Source: a virus | DNA length: 64,000 nucleotides | Direction: 5' to 3' (one strand) | IMG/VR virus record: IMGVR_UViG_3300030090_004128 | Span: 1-64,000 of that record | Shown here: positions 7,011-14,911 of the stretch, in pieces | Numbering within the stretch: the first letter of the stretch is position 1 | How the letters are laid out: each line of letters begins with the position of its first letter | The notes under the pieces: model-generated | The model's database searches: none | Told to the model about the DNA's origin: nothing | Seen by the model: the letters and a program-made list of their open reading frames with translations, nothing else | Position numbers and translations under genes: made by a program

Positions 7011-9579
7011 ACTTAATAGAAACGCCCCTAAAGCACAAGAAGGAATAGCAACTGTTGGCCAATGGGCTGAACACGTATGGGACGGTATAGTTGATACTAT
7101 TCAAAATATTAATCTTAATGCACCGCAAATAGATTTTGGTGGAGGTGCACGTAAAGGTGGGGAAGGTCCAGGGGGTGAGTCCACATCTGAGAATGATCCG
7201 TATAGTGGTGATTACGTCCCTTCTAACAAAAACAACTACACCAACTTGAGTAAGGATGATCTTATGTGGAGATATGGTAAGTATTATGATCTTCCTACAC
7301 ATTATAGTATGCTTGAAGATAACCCAAACCAAAGGAGAGGTGCAACTGGAAGACGTTTTGATTGGGCTAAACAGTTTCATACTCCAGAAAATGTAAATTT
7401 TGACTACGATGTAAAAAAAGGCAATCAAAAAAGCGGGAGAGATCAAGGTTTTAGAGTTGGTGATCAAATTACAAATAGACATCCTTATAATATTTCTGCT
7501 GTTCTTATGGACGCTCTCTATCAAGACCCTGAAGCTATACAAGCATTAAAAAGAAATTCATATCAATTTGCACCCAGAACAGACGCTGTTACAAACTTAA
7601 GTAAAAAACATGGTTTACCAGATGATAATGTAATTGGGCATAATAGGAGATTTTTAAGAGATATTGATCAGAAAAAATTAGATAGACAAAACGAGAAACT
7701 TGCTCTTTCAAAATCAGGTAAAAAATTTAAAAACTTCAAGGATCACGCTTATGATGTAGACTTAATGAATCAGTTACTGGGACCATATTTACCTAAAGGA
7801 ATGACTATTGATAGCCAGACAGCTGACATGATAAATTACTTTATAGGTGACGATATGTTTACTGATGCCGCAGCTGCTATGCATCCTGATATTTTCGATC
7901 CAGGAGTAGCAGGTGGAGGTCAAATGAAGGATGGAACATATTCTCCTTTTAGAACCAGAAAGGATCCAAGTGCGGGGTTTGACAAGTTTATTAATGCTCC
8001 CCAAAACTACATTTATAATTTAGAAGCATCTGGTATGAGTCCAGACGACAGACCTAGCCAAGAATGGCTACACATGCAACACTTATCTAACCAGGGTGCT
8101 AATGAGGGTATGGGTGGATATAATAAACATGAGCTTGCACAGATGTTGATGCAAGATAAAAACTTTCTTGCAAAGAACGCACTCAATAGAAATGAAATAT
8201 ATAGAATCTCTGAACTTGATAATTGGGGTGTTTTCCATAAAGGGGAAGATCCTAATGTTTTTAAATTTGGTGTTTCATGGGATGATAAAAATCAAAAGTG
8301 GTACTCTGAAGGGACAAAAGATTGGTTAACTGACAAGCAAGCTGCTGCACTTGAAAGAAATATAACTCAAAAATATATAGACGATTCTGGATGGCAACAG
8401 TTTGATCCACAGCATAATATAGAGCCAGTAACAATAGGACATGTTCCTTCTGGAAAAACAGATGAGGGGCAAATGCCAACTCCTGCTGGACCTTTAGGGT
8501 TTACAGATACTAGTGATGATCTTGAAACAGATATAAATGAATTTAATCAGGTTAATCAGGGTGTTGATGTGTCGGGAGGTACAGAAGGCACTGAAGGTGG
8601 TGGAGCTACTGAAACTACTGGTGGCGGTAGAGGAAAAAGTAGAGAAAGACGATCTATGGACGCTATTTTAGATTCTGTAACAAGTGGAACACACGTAGTA
8701 ACTGGAGAGAATTATAATGAGTCTGATTTAAAAAGAGATTCCGCAATTATAAAAAGAGAATTTGGAGACGATGCTTATAACACTTTATTAAAAGAGTTAA
8801 TGAGTGTAGACACAGTAGAGCCTGGGTCTGAAGAGACCGTTGTTAATGAGACACCAACAGGAGGAGGAGGTATGCCTAAAAAAAGAAATTTATCTGCCGA
8901 CTTTGTTGTAGATGATGAGGATAGTTTTTGGAATAGAAATCAAGGTGAAGAAGAAGAAATGTCTTTAGGGGAGTGGATATCAGCCATAAGAAACGATGAC
9001 TGGGATGATGAGGATGATGAGGAAGAAGAAGAAGTGGAAGGGCAAGAATCTGGAGCTAGTTATAGCGGAGACTCTATGAGTGGATTTGCTGGCGACTCGG
9101 GACTTTCTGGTATCAATCCTATAAATAGAAAAGGTGGATATTCTCCTTTCCCTGGTCAAATGAGTGCTGAAGAAATGCAGAGGATGATGGCTAAAGGTGA
9201 AACTCCTGTATATAAACATGGAGGATTTGGTAAGGGTTTTGACATGAATAAAATGAAATTCTATAGAAAAGGGGGTAAACCAATTAAAGCTGAAGGCGGG
9301 GTTGATCTATCTCAGGTTGCTAGGGCTTTTAGTGGAGGACAAGGAGTTGGTGGATTTAATATCGCACCTATTTATAATACAGCAGCTAAAGACCCTATAC
9401 AGGCAGGAGACACTTATCTATCAATGAAAATAATGAGGTTAGAAAAAGAATTATCACAGTTGGATCCAAATGATCCAGCTAATCAAGATACTATAGCTTC
9501 ATTAATGCAGGAAATAGAAGAGTCTAAAGCTGAACTTATAGCAATTAGAGGTGGAGGTGTTGGTGCTTCAAGAGGATAA
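6976..9579 (+). CDS. Large acidic virion-associated-type protein
   Basis: 867 residues. The N-terminus is basic (NKRKKKYKLNRNAPKAQEG), a style shared with the proteins at 45429-46823 and 28199-29116. A globular, polar middle (about 70-480) follows, then Gly/Thr-rich linkers near 525-550, a very acidic run of Asp/Glu near 670-685, Met- and Gly-rich tail with YKHGGFGKGFDMNKM and YRKGGKP, and a final helix. No enzymatic motif is visible. The composition fits a packaged or tail-associated virion protein, but it lies on the strand opposite to the other structural genes. Start could be 6976 or the second Met at 6985. Confidence 0.6.
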   Translation: MAYMNKRKKKYKLNRNAPKAQEGIATVGQWAEHVWDGIVDTIQNINLNAPQIDFGGGARKGGEGPGGESTSENDPYSGDYVPSNKNNYTNLSKDDLMWRYGKYYDLPTHYSMLEDNPNQRRGATGRRFDWAKQFHTPENVNFDYDVKKGNQKSGRDQGFRVGDQITNRHPYNISAVLMDALYQDPEAIQALKRNSYQFAPRTDAVTNLSKKHGLPDDNVIGHNRRFLRDIDQKKLDRQNEKLALSKSGKKFKNFKDHAYDVDLMNQLLGPYLPKGMTIDSQTADMINYFIGDDMFTDAAAAMHPDIFDPGVAGGGQMKDGTYSPFRTRKDPSAGFDKFINAPQNYIYNLEASGMSPDDRPSQEWLHMQHLSNQGANEGMGGYNKHELAQMLMQDKNFLAKNALNRNEIYRISELDNWGVFHKGEDPNVFKFGVSWDDKNQKWYSEGTKDWLTDKQAAALERNITQKYIDDSGWQQFDPQHNIEPVTIGHVPSGKTDEGQMPTPAGPLGFTDTSDDLETDINEFNQVNQGVDVSGGTEGTEGGGATETTGGGRGKSRERRSMDAILDSVTSGTHVVTGENYNESDLKRDSAIIKREFGDDAYNTLLKELMSVDTVEPGSEETVVNETPTGGGGMPKKRNLSADFVVDDEDSFWNRNQGEEEEMSLGEWISAIRNDDWDDEDDEEEEEVEGQESGASYSGDSMSGFAGDSGLSGINPINRKGGYSPFPGQMSAEEMQRMMAKGETPVYKHGGFGKGFDMNKMKFYRKGGKPIKAEGGVDLSQVARAFSGGQGVGGFNIAPIYNTAAKDPIQAGDTYLSMKIMRLEKELSQLDPNDPANQDTIASLMQEIEESKAELIAIRGGGVGASRG

Positions 9580-9585
9580 ATATAT

Positions 9586-10065
9586 ATGTCTATGGAAACA
9601 ATGATGATTATTATAGAGCCCATGAGCTCGCACTCCAAAGAAATGGCTAGTGATGGTCATAGCGGAGAGATGGATATCATGGGTTATCAAACTCAGAATT
9701 TTCATGTATGCCCAGGAGCACAAGAGTCTTTTAGTATGATGGTTAAACAAGGCCACAGAGATGAAGATGCTGACGCTTTAGTTAATCTAGCTATGTTGGT
9801 AGATGAATATTTAGGTATGAAATCAAGTGCTATGGAATCGGGGCCAAGCCCAGAGCTTATTAAAGGTATGGTAGATAAAGGTAATAGTGCTATGTTTCAC
9901 TTAGGATCCTTTGCTAATAAATTAGGCGATGAATCGATGATTCAGTTATTTGACTTTATGCCTGGACATATATTACAAGCTATGGGTCACGATGATGAGC
10001 CTATATCAATGGAAGGTTTAAACGATGAATCTCTGTCTATAGAAATGGGTGGGGGTTCTTGTTAA
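9586..10065 (+). CDS. Met-rich acidic protein of unknown function
   Basis: 159 residues, with many Met, His, Asp and Gly residues, no signal peptide and no recognised domain. A helical centre (DALVNLAMLVDEYLGMK; SPELIKGMVDKGNSAM) suggests a small folded helical core. It follows the 867-residue gene by six bases, so it is in the same operon and may be its partner. Its stop overlaps the stop of the convergent HNH gene by four bases. Confidence 0.55.
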   Translation: MSMETMMIIIEPMSSHSKEMASDGHSGEMDIMGYQTQNFHVCPGAQESFSMMVKQGHRDEDADALVNLAMLVDEYLGMKSSAMESGPSPELIKGMVDKGNSAMFHLGSFANKLGDESMIQLFDFMPGHILQAMGHDDEPISMEGLNDESLSIEMGGGSC

Positions 10066-10445
10066 CTTCTTACTTTAGATCTATTCCTTCTATATTCAAC
10101 TCTAGACTTTTTACAACCATCACATCGACATCCCTTTCTATATGCTGTAGTTGACGGACATGGAGCCCCCTCTTTTTGCCTGGCGGCAGCGTAATTGCAG
10201 GAAGCATGTGAAAACGCTATATTATCTAAGTTGAAAAAATTACCTACAGGATCCGAAGAATCTAACCATGGAGTCTTATGCTCTACAGTCATCCTCTTAG
10301 CTGTTTTTATTTCTGCTCCACACTGATAACACCAGTTGATTTTTAACCTTTTAGCTAAGCTGTATAATAATTCTTTTTTTAATCTGTTTGAAGCTGTGCC
10401 AGGATTCATTCCCAGCTGTTTAGTCTTTTTAGCTTTAATGCACAT
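10062..10445 (-). CDS. HNH endonuclease
   Basis: 127-residue predicted metal-dependent nuclease. CYQCG near residue 39 gives the first zinc knuckle, VEHKTPWLD (about 54-62) the first His of the HNH motif, and NLDNIAFSHASCNYAAAR (about 73-90) the Asn-His part and second knuckle. The C-terminus adds a CxC..C motif (GCRCDGCKKSRVEYRR). Phage HNH nucleases often aid packaging or act as free-standing homing nucleases; here it is not next to terL. Its start overlaps the preceding stop as TAATG. Confidence 0.8.
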   Translation of the reverse strand: MCIKAKKTKQLGMNPGTASNRLKKELLYSLAKRLKINWCYQCGAEIKTAKRMTVEHKTPWLDSSDPVGNFFNLDNIAFSHASCNYAAARQKEGAPCPSTTAYRKGCRCDGCKKSRVEYRRNRSKVRS

Positions 10446-10690
10446 TACTTTTTACGTTTGTTAATCTTTACGCCTCTAGCATTTCGATCACCAACAGTCC
10501 TAGTCTTATTGCCTCTATTCTTAGAAGGGTCTTCCATAATAAAGGATCCATCAGCCATATGAGAAACGTCCTTACCACCCTTACCATATATACCGTTATC
10601 CCTACGTATTTTATTGAGTGTAGCACGCTTTTTTTTAGCCTTATCGCTCTTATGAAACTTATCGTATTCTTCTTTGTAATTTCTTGGCAT
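10445..10690 (-). CDS. Small basic conserved phage protein
   Basis: 81 residues from the ATG at 10690 (longer in-frame versions would run into the control region). It is lysine/arginine-rich and contains GKDVSHMADGSF and KNRGNKTRTVGDRNARG, a pattern found in a family of small phage proteins often next to HNH nucleases; the DVSH piece resembles a reduced HNH motif. Probably nucleic-acid binding. A TATATTTG box lies only four bases before the ATG. Confidence 0.65.
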   Translation of the reverse strand: MPRNYKEEYDKFHKSDKAKKKRATLNKIRRDNGIYGKGGKDVSHMADGSFIMEDPSKNRGNKTRTVGDRNARGVKINKRKK

Positions 10691-10694
10691 AGGG

Positions 10695-10702
10695 CAAATA
10701 TA
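10695..10702 (-). promoter_or_regulatory. -7 box TATATTTG, possible leaderless start
   Basis: TATATTTG on the minus strand ends four bases before the ATG at 10690, so transcription from it would start at or next to the start codon. No clear -33 TTTG is present. Confidence 0.3.
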
Positions 10703-11116
10703 TAAAAAAATTGTGAGATAAGTGTAGGTTTGGGATAATAATGTAATGTAACAGGTGTGCAACCGATCCCGAAACCGATATTTTTTAGGGGGGTGGGTGT
10801 GCATATCTATATGCAAACGATTTGAAACATCGATTTTTGACAACTATTATCTAAATACATATATAATATATATACTACTACCTAAGTCCAAAATAAATAT
10901 ATATATATATACATACACCGAAAGTTTATTTTTATTTAGTTTTAATTATTGCACAAAAGATTTTAGCTATTAACTATGATTGTGTGAAGTGTGCGAAGGT
11001 AGGGGCTAATACCCTAACTAATTTTATTCATCATCTATTTAACATACTGAAACTATATTTATATAATTTATTTAAAACCTTTTTCCTCAAGAGAATGAAA
11101 ATAATTTACATTTTAC

Positions 11117-11148
11117 TAGGATATTAAAATTATTTAACATTATATTTG
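11117..11148 (+). promoter_or_regulatory. Early promoter for the small-gene block
   Basis: TATATTTG at 11141-11148 is a perfect -7 match. The -33 place holds TAGG (11117-11120) with a 20-base spacer, the same variant as at 18520. A GATAC-N9-GTATC inverted repeat just downstream (11156-11174) could be an operator. The first early gene starts at 11211. Confidence 0.5.
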
Positions 11149-11210
11149 TAGGACTGATACGTATTAAGTGTATCACTAACTAAACTAAATAACTAATAAA
11201 TTATACAACT

Positions 11211-11552
11211 ATGAATAAAGAATTTGGAATATGTAGAAAATATAACAGAGATGTAGAAATAAAGCAACTACATAAAAGAAACAATACAAAAACTTTAAAT
11301 AAATACTCAAAGATAGTAGATAAGATTGGAACAATAGGCGATACAGGGGGAACTCATCACGATACTCATTACTATAATTATCAAGGTGCTTTGGAAGATT
11401 TTTATCTATTAGAGGATAGTATTAAAGATGGATTATATGAAGTATCTAAAGCTATAATGTGCAGATTAGACAAGGCACTAATTGTATCAAAAACAATAAG
11501 CAAGATAGACAAACTTGAAGATATTCTAGATGAGAATATACAATACGGATAA
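11211..11552 (+). CDS. Early protein, unknown
   Basis: 113 residues, first gene of the rightward early block. The N-terminal half is basic (KYNRDVEIKQLHKRNNTK), a Gly/His/Tyr-rich turn GGTHHDTHYYNYQG follows near residue 46, and the C-terminal half is helical and acidic. No known domain. The ATG lies behind an A-rich leader ending ACAACT. Confidence 0.6.
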   Translation: MNKEFGICRKYNRDVEIKQLHKRNNTKTLNKYSKIVDKIGTIGDTGGTHHDTHYYNYQGALEDFYLLEDSIKDGLYEVSKAIMCRLDKALIVSKTISKIDKLEDILDENIQYG

Positions 11553-11555
11553 ATT

Positions 11556-11588
11556 AAATTACTAACTAATAAACTATAAAACTATGAA
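11556..11588 (+). repeat. 33-bp leader repeat, copy 1
   Basis: The 33 bases up to and including ATGAA are identical to those at 11745-11777. The repeat covers the gap and start codon of a new gene, so it looks like a gene-start cassette copied along the early block. Confidence 0.7.
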
Positions 11589-11742
11589 CCCTGAGATACT
11601 AGAAAGGAATAGAATGCTACTTAATTTGGTAAACAAGGAGATCGCTATAACAAACAAACAAGAAGAAGACAAATATAATATGTTGGAAGAATTGAGAAGA
11701 AATTTAGAAAGGACAATATCAATGCAATTATTTCAAGATTAA
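11584..11742 (+). CDS. Early 52-aa helical protein
   Basis: Small charged, probably helical or coiled-coil protein (MNPEILERNRML... ending SMQLFQD). It starts directly behind the 33-bp leader repeat, which is the main reason to call it. Function unknown. Confidence 0.5.
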   Translation: MNPEILERNRMLLNLVNKEIAITNKQEEDKYNMLEELRRNLERTISMQLFQD

Positions 11743-11744
11743 AT

Positions 11745-11777
11745 AAATTACTAACTAATAAACTATAAAACTATGAA
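11745..11777 (+). repeat. 33-bp leader repeat, copy 2
   Basis: Exact second copy of the cassette at 11556-11588, again ending in a start codon (ATG at 11773). Confidence 0.7.
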
Positions 11778-11925
11778 TGACTTAATAGAACAATTTGAAA
11801 TGGAACAAGCTAAACTTAATACTAATGTTAGCGACACCATAAACACGATCAATAAAGCACTATCGCCATTTAGAAATAAAGAGGCACACGAAAAGATAAA
11901 GCTAATGATTGATCAATTAAAGTAG
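11773..11925 (+). CDS. Early 50-aa helical protein
   Basis: 50 residues, charged and helical (DLIEQFEMEQAKL; HEKIKLMIDQLK). It follows the second leader repeat. Unknown function; similar in size and style to the gene before it, though not clearly homologous. Confidence 0.5.
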   Translation: MNDLIEQFEMEQAKLNTNVSDTINTINKALSPFRNKEAHEKIKLMIDQLK

Positions 11926-11955
11926 AGTATTACTGATGATAGCTAATAGCTTGAA

Positions 11956-11976
11956 ATAGGGGATAATCTCCCCTAT
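11956..11976 (+). other. RNA hairpin, 8-bp perfect stem
   Basis: ATAGGGGA (11956-11963) pairs with TCCCCTAT (11969-11976) around TAATC. It lies in the 79-bp gap before the gene at 12005 and is not followed by a T run, so it is more likely an RNA-processing or stability element than a terminator. Confidence 0.5.
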
Positions 11977-12004
11977 ATAATACTAAAAACTAAAGATTAT
12001 AACT

Positions 12005-12211
12005 ATGAAAGCATACATATTAAAACTGAAATACCTATTTATTAATAACATTGGAGAACTAGATTTTCATGGAGAAGATTTTACAACACTGCATATCGAT
12101 ATGATGTTCTCAGATAGGTCTTTCCAAGATGTTATATTAAATAACTATTACAACGGAACGAGTGTAATAGAAACATACGAAGAACTAGCCGAAGGATTTA
12201 TTACTAACTAA
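12005..12211 (+). CDS. Early 68-aa protein
   Basis: 68 residues with short strands and an acidic C-terminus (YEELAEGFITN). No recognised domain. The gap before it holds a strong hairpin. Confidence 0.5.
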   Translation: MKAYILKLKYLFINNIGELDFHGEDFTTLHIDMMFSDRSFQDVILNNYYNGTSVIETYEELAEGFITN

Positions 12212-12225
12212 AAAACTATACAACT

Positions 12226-12525
12226 ATGAATTACAATGAAGTAAACAACTATCGTAAAATTAAATTTAAATACATACCTGCAACAAATCATAGAGGATCA
12301 AGAATATCTGTATATGAAACTGCAAGATGGAATAGAGACAAGACAAGAAGAATATCTTTAAATAATAGTAATGAATATAATACAATAGATGAACAAGTAT
12401 TCAACTACTTAAAGGACAAAGGATTTAATATAATAGGCAAAGGATATGAAAATGAATATGGTTTATTCTTTGTAGATAATTGGGGGGAAGATTATATTGA
12501 AGTAAACGGAACTAAAAAAATATAA
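12226..12525 (+). CDS. Early 99-aa protein
   Basis: 99 residues: a basic N-terminal half (YRKIKFKYIPATNHRGSRIS, RWNRDKTRRISL) and an acidic C-terminal half with GYENEYGLFFVDNWGEDY. The shape suggests a small alpha/beta protein. Unknown function; same leader style as its neighbours. Confidence 0.55.
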   Translation: MNYNEVNNYRKIKFKYIPATNHRGSRISVYETARWNRDKTRRISLNNSNEYNTIDEQVFNYLKDKGFNIIGKGYENEYGLFFVDNWGEDYIEVNGTKKI

Positions 12526-12527
12526 TT

Positions 12528-12641
12528 ATGAATGACAAGGAATTAAAAGAATGGGAAGAAGAATATAAAGAAGTCCAACAAAATATTAAGTGGCTACTAC
12601 CACTAATGATAACAATTATAATCTTAAATATAATACTATGA
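12528..12641 (+). CDS. 37-aa single-pass membrane peptide
   Basis: 37 residues: an acidic helix (KELKEWEEEYKEVQQ) followed by a hydrophobic segment (WLLPLMITIIILNIIL) to the stop, so a tail-anchored inner-membrane peptide is likely. The start has the usual TAATTATG context, and the stop overlaps the next start as ATGA. Confidence 0.5.
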   Translation: MNDKELKEWEEEYKEVQQNIKWLLPLMITIIILNIIL

Positions 12642-12868
12642 ATAATATAAAACTAACAGACAAGGAACTTGTATTAATAATAAATGCACTAACTGAAAAG
12701 ATCAGATACAAAGGTGTACAGAAACTATTATCTAATATACACAATCAATTATTTACTAATGGTACACTAATGCTTGAAGAAGAAGAAAAAAAAACTAACA
12801 AAAGAAATTGGTTTGATTTTAACAAGGCACACCAAAAATATCTTGATAAATTAACAGATACAGAATGA
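12638..12868 (+). CDS. Early 76-aa protein
   Basis: 76 residues from the ATG that overlaps the previous stop (ATGA); an upstream in-frame ATG at 12590 lies inside the previous gene and is less likely. It begins NNIKLTDKELVLIINALTEK, a helical start, and has an acidic/basic switch near EEEEKKTNKRNWFDF. Unknown function. Confidence 0.55.
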   Translation: MNNIKLTDKELVLIINALTEKIRYKGVQKLLSNIHNQLFTNGTLMLEEEEKKTNKRNWFDFNKAHQKYLDKLTDTE

Positions 12869-12884
12869 AATAAAGTGAAAATAA

Positions 12885-12916
12885 TTTGCATATATGAAAT
12901 ATAATTCGTATGTTTG
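12885..12916 (+). promoter_or_regulatory. Early promoter TTTG-N20-TATGTTTG
   Basis: TTTG at 12885-12888 and TATGTTTG at 12909-12916 fit the Bacteroidota consensus exactly with a 20-base spacer. The next gene starts at 12948. Confidence 0.7.
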
Positions 12917-12947
12917 TAAAACAATCAACAACTAAAACTAAATAATT

Positions 12948-13187
12948 ATGAAACTAAACACAAAATACTTAACGGATCAATTAACTAATATACTAACTAA
13001 CACCAAGAATTTTTTAATCTATGTATTGCTACATATAGTAATGTTATCATTTTTAATAGGTGGTGGATATATGATGATGATGATAGTGATAAATAAGTGG
13101 TGGATCATACTTGAATTTGTTTGTGGTACACTAATGTTAACCTCAGGTATTATAATGATCTTAACTGCAATAGAAATAAATAAATAA
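12948..13187 (+). CDS. Two-pass membrane protein
   Basis: 79 residues with two hydrophobic segments, about 23-47 (FLIYVLLHIVMLSFLIGGGYM) and 50-75 (WWIILEFVCGTLMLTSGIIMIL), and a short basic end. Probably an inner-membrane protein with both ends on the same side; it could be involved in superinfection exclusion, but nothing shows this directly. Confidence 0.6.
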   Translation: MKLNTKYLTDQLTNILTNTKNFLIYVLLHIVMLSFLIGGGYMMMMIVINKWWIILEFVCGTLMLTSGIIMILTAIEINK

Positions 13188-13207
13188 TAACTTAAAACTA
13201 AATAACT

Positions 13208-13510
13208 ATGAATGATAAAACTATAATTGTAAACAAAGATACTAATGTATGGACTTTAATAGACACCAAGAATTTGATAACATTTGAAGAATTTAAAGAA
13301 CAATTAATACATTATAAAAGTAGTATATCATGGATCGACAAGTACGGAACAAAACATTATATGTATGGAAAAGATCCGATATTAAATGATGAGGGGGAAG
13401 TGGACTTTGAAATGGCTACAAAAATATGGCGAGAAAATGATAAGAAGTGTTATGATTGGATCAGAGAAAATAAATTGGACTTATTAATTAAAAAAAACAA
13501 TGGTTGTTAG
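13208..13510 (+). CDS. Early 100-aa protein
   Basis: 100 residues, mixed alpha/beta in look, with DTNVWTLIDTKNLITFEEF, a WIDKYGTKHYMYGKDPI strand region and a helical, Lys-rich end. Not recognised. Second gene after the promoter at 12885. Confidence 0.55.
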   Translation: MNDKTIIVNKDTNVWTLIDTKNLITFEEFKEQLIHYKSSISWIDKYGTKHYMYGKDPILNDEGEVDFEMATKIWRENDKKCYDWIRENKLDLLIKKNNGC

Positions 13511-13533
13511 GTTTTTAGTTTGATAAGTAGGTT

Positions 13534-13555
13534 AAGATTAGGAGAAACCAATCTT
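13534..13555 (+). other. RNA hairpin in an early-gene gap
   Basis: AAGATT-A-GG pairs with CC-AATCTT around AGAAA (one bulged A). It sits in the 131-bp gap 13511-13641, which has no gene; a second weak ATATGT/ACATAT pair lies just downstream. No T run follows. Confidence 0.4.
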
Positions 13556-13641
13556 GTAATTATAAGCTATATGTCGTGCTTATTCCCTACATATCATAAT
13601 CAAAACAACTAAAGTATTAACTAAATAAAAAAACTAAAACT

Positions 13642-13938
13642 ATGGAATTTAAAGTATTAAAACAACAAATAACAACAAGAGGTGGTGGAATAGAGATAGA
13701 CCTAACACCCTTTGGCTACAAATATATGAAAATGACTGCATATCAAAACTATTTAGGTGGTGGTATGTTGGGAAGTATTGCTAATGATTGTACCCTTAGA
13801 GATTGGGAAGATGATCCTAAATTGGTAGATATAGCAAAACATTTGAGTATGTATTTTCATGGATTAACTAATCCTGATTGCGAATATGAGGGAATGAGTT
13901 TTGAAGATAGACAAAGTTTGCCGACAAGTGCTTATTAG
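13642..13938 (+). CDS. Early 98-aa protein
   Basis: 98 residues with KVLKQQITTRGGGIEIDLTPFGYKYMKMTAYQNYLGGGM, which looks like a beta-rich N-terminal half with glycine turns, and a helical, acidic C-terminal half. Unknown function. The 179 bp after it carry only AT-rich sequence and the next leader. Confidence 0.55.
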   Translation: MEFKVLKQQITTRGGGIEIDLTPFGYKYMKMTAYQNYLGGGMLGSIANDCTLRDWEDDPKLVDIAKHLSMYFHGLTNPDCEYEGMSFEDRQSLPTSAY

Positions 13939-14117
13939 ATATAGCTATCCTTTGATACAAATAGCTACTAACATTAAGGAAGTAGGAGAAGTAGAAGACA
14001 AGAGATATATATTTTTTATATAAAAATTATATAACTAACATAGTTATCTACTAATAATGATCGGAAGGTACAAGAAAAAAATGAGAATGTCAAGTATTAA
14101 CTAAAAAAAATAAAACT

Positions 14118-14429
14118 ATGAACACAAACACATTAAACAAACATTTAGAAAATAGATCAACAAAAGATATAACTAAAATGATAAATGAAATAACAGATAT
14201 TTTTGATAAATATGATGAAGAATATAATATAAGACACCAAAATTTTTATCTTTTAAAGATTAATAAAAATGATAGGAATTGTAAAGAGAAAATAGTTTAT
14301 GAGGATAAATTATTTAAAATGAGCAACATAAGAGATATGTTAAGAAGTATGTTTGAAGAAAGATATTTTGATCGAATACTTAAAACAAGAACAGAGAACT
14401 TATTAAAGAAAGTAGAATTATTAGATTAA
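14118..14429 (+). CDS. Early 103-aa helical protein
   Basis: 103 residues, highly charged and helical throughout (DITKMINEITDIFDKYDEEY; FDRILKTRTENLLKKVELLD). No known domain; may form a coiled coil. Confidence 0.55.
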   Translation: MNTNTLNKHLENRSTKDITKMINEITDIFDKYDEEYNIRHQNFYLLKINKNDRNCKEKIVYEDKLFKMSNIRDMLRSMFEERYFDRILKTRTENLLKKVELLD

Positions 14430-14447
14430 CAAAAAAAAAATAAAACT

Positions 14448-14555
14448 ATGGAAAAAGAATTTGAATATATAAAATGTAGTGAGTGTTCTTTTGACTTATT
14501 AGATGATAACAAAAAATTATTAGAACACTATTGTATTAATGATGAACTTAAATAA
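14448..14555 (+). CDS. 35-aa zinc-knuckle-like micro-protein
   Basis: 35 residues with CSEC (10-13) and HYC (27-29), enough for one zinc site. Called from the conserved ATAAAACTATG leader and the complete frame between two genes with the same spacing. Confidence 0.45.
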   Translation: MEKEFEYIKCSECSFDLLDDNKKLLEHYCINDELK

Positions 14556-14563
14556 ATAAAACT

Positions 14564-14908
14564 ATGGAAAAGAAAATAAGTAAAGAAGAATTTGACTTTA
14601 GGGTTAAGTGTGTTGAATTATGTCTTGAAGATATTAAGAATAATGATGAGCCACTAAGAAGTTTGTTTGATATAAATATAGCAACAGATTTAGATGATAA
14701 AGAATGTTTAGATTGGTATGAAGGGGGTTGGGGAGAAAGGCAAATTAAAATTATGGAAAAAGAAAATATAAAATTTACACCAACAGAATTAAGTTGTCTT
14801 TTAGATATGGTAGAACAAGATATAGAAGATAATGATGAGTGTATTAGAGAACTACATAAAGAAACATTAAAAGATATATATAATAAATTAGTAATCTTAA
14901 ATAAATAA
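14564..14908 (+). CDS. Early 114-aa acidic helical protein
   Basis: 114 residues, acidic, with helical segments and a central YEGGWGERQ turn near residue 52-60. No recognised domain. It follows the 35-aa gene by eight bases and precedes the next start by three. Confidence 0.55.
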   Translation: MEKKISKEEFDFRVKCVELCLEDIKNNDEPLRSLFDINIATDLDDKECLDWYEGGWGERQIKIMEKENIKFTPTELSCLLDMVEQDIEDNDECIRELHKETLKDIYNKLVILNK

Positions 14909-14911
14909 ATT

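Larger units (their letters stand above)
10691..11210. other. 520-bp non-coding region: candidate origin and early control region
   Basis: The largest gap between genes, with divergent genes on both sides. It holds two degenerate CGAT..GAAAC..CGAT blocks followed by T runs (10761-10786 and 10815-10838), a TGCATA-TCTA-TATGCA inverted repeat (10800-10815), a G run (10788-10798), an (AT)n tract near 10892-10911, a TAGGG-N7-CCCTA hairpin (11000-11016), and an early promoter near 11117. Together with the DnaA domain-IV gene at 20045, this is the best place for an origin; no clear TTATCCACA boxes are seen. Confidence 0.45.

Noticed and set aside
6943-7542. 199-aa minus-strand open frame
   Set aside because: Lies antisense inside the 867-residue gene, has Cys/Ile-rich low-quality composition and no leader; a shadow frame.
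10892-10911. (AT)n tract as a repeat array or CRISPR
   Set aside because: Simple AT dinucleotide run in the control region; no spacers or repeat units, and no cas genes.
14056-14103. 15-aa open frame in the gap before 14118
   Set aside because: Too short, no leader, and no other support.
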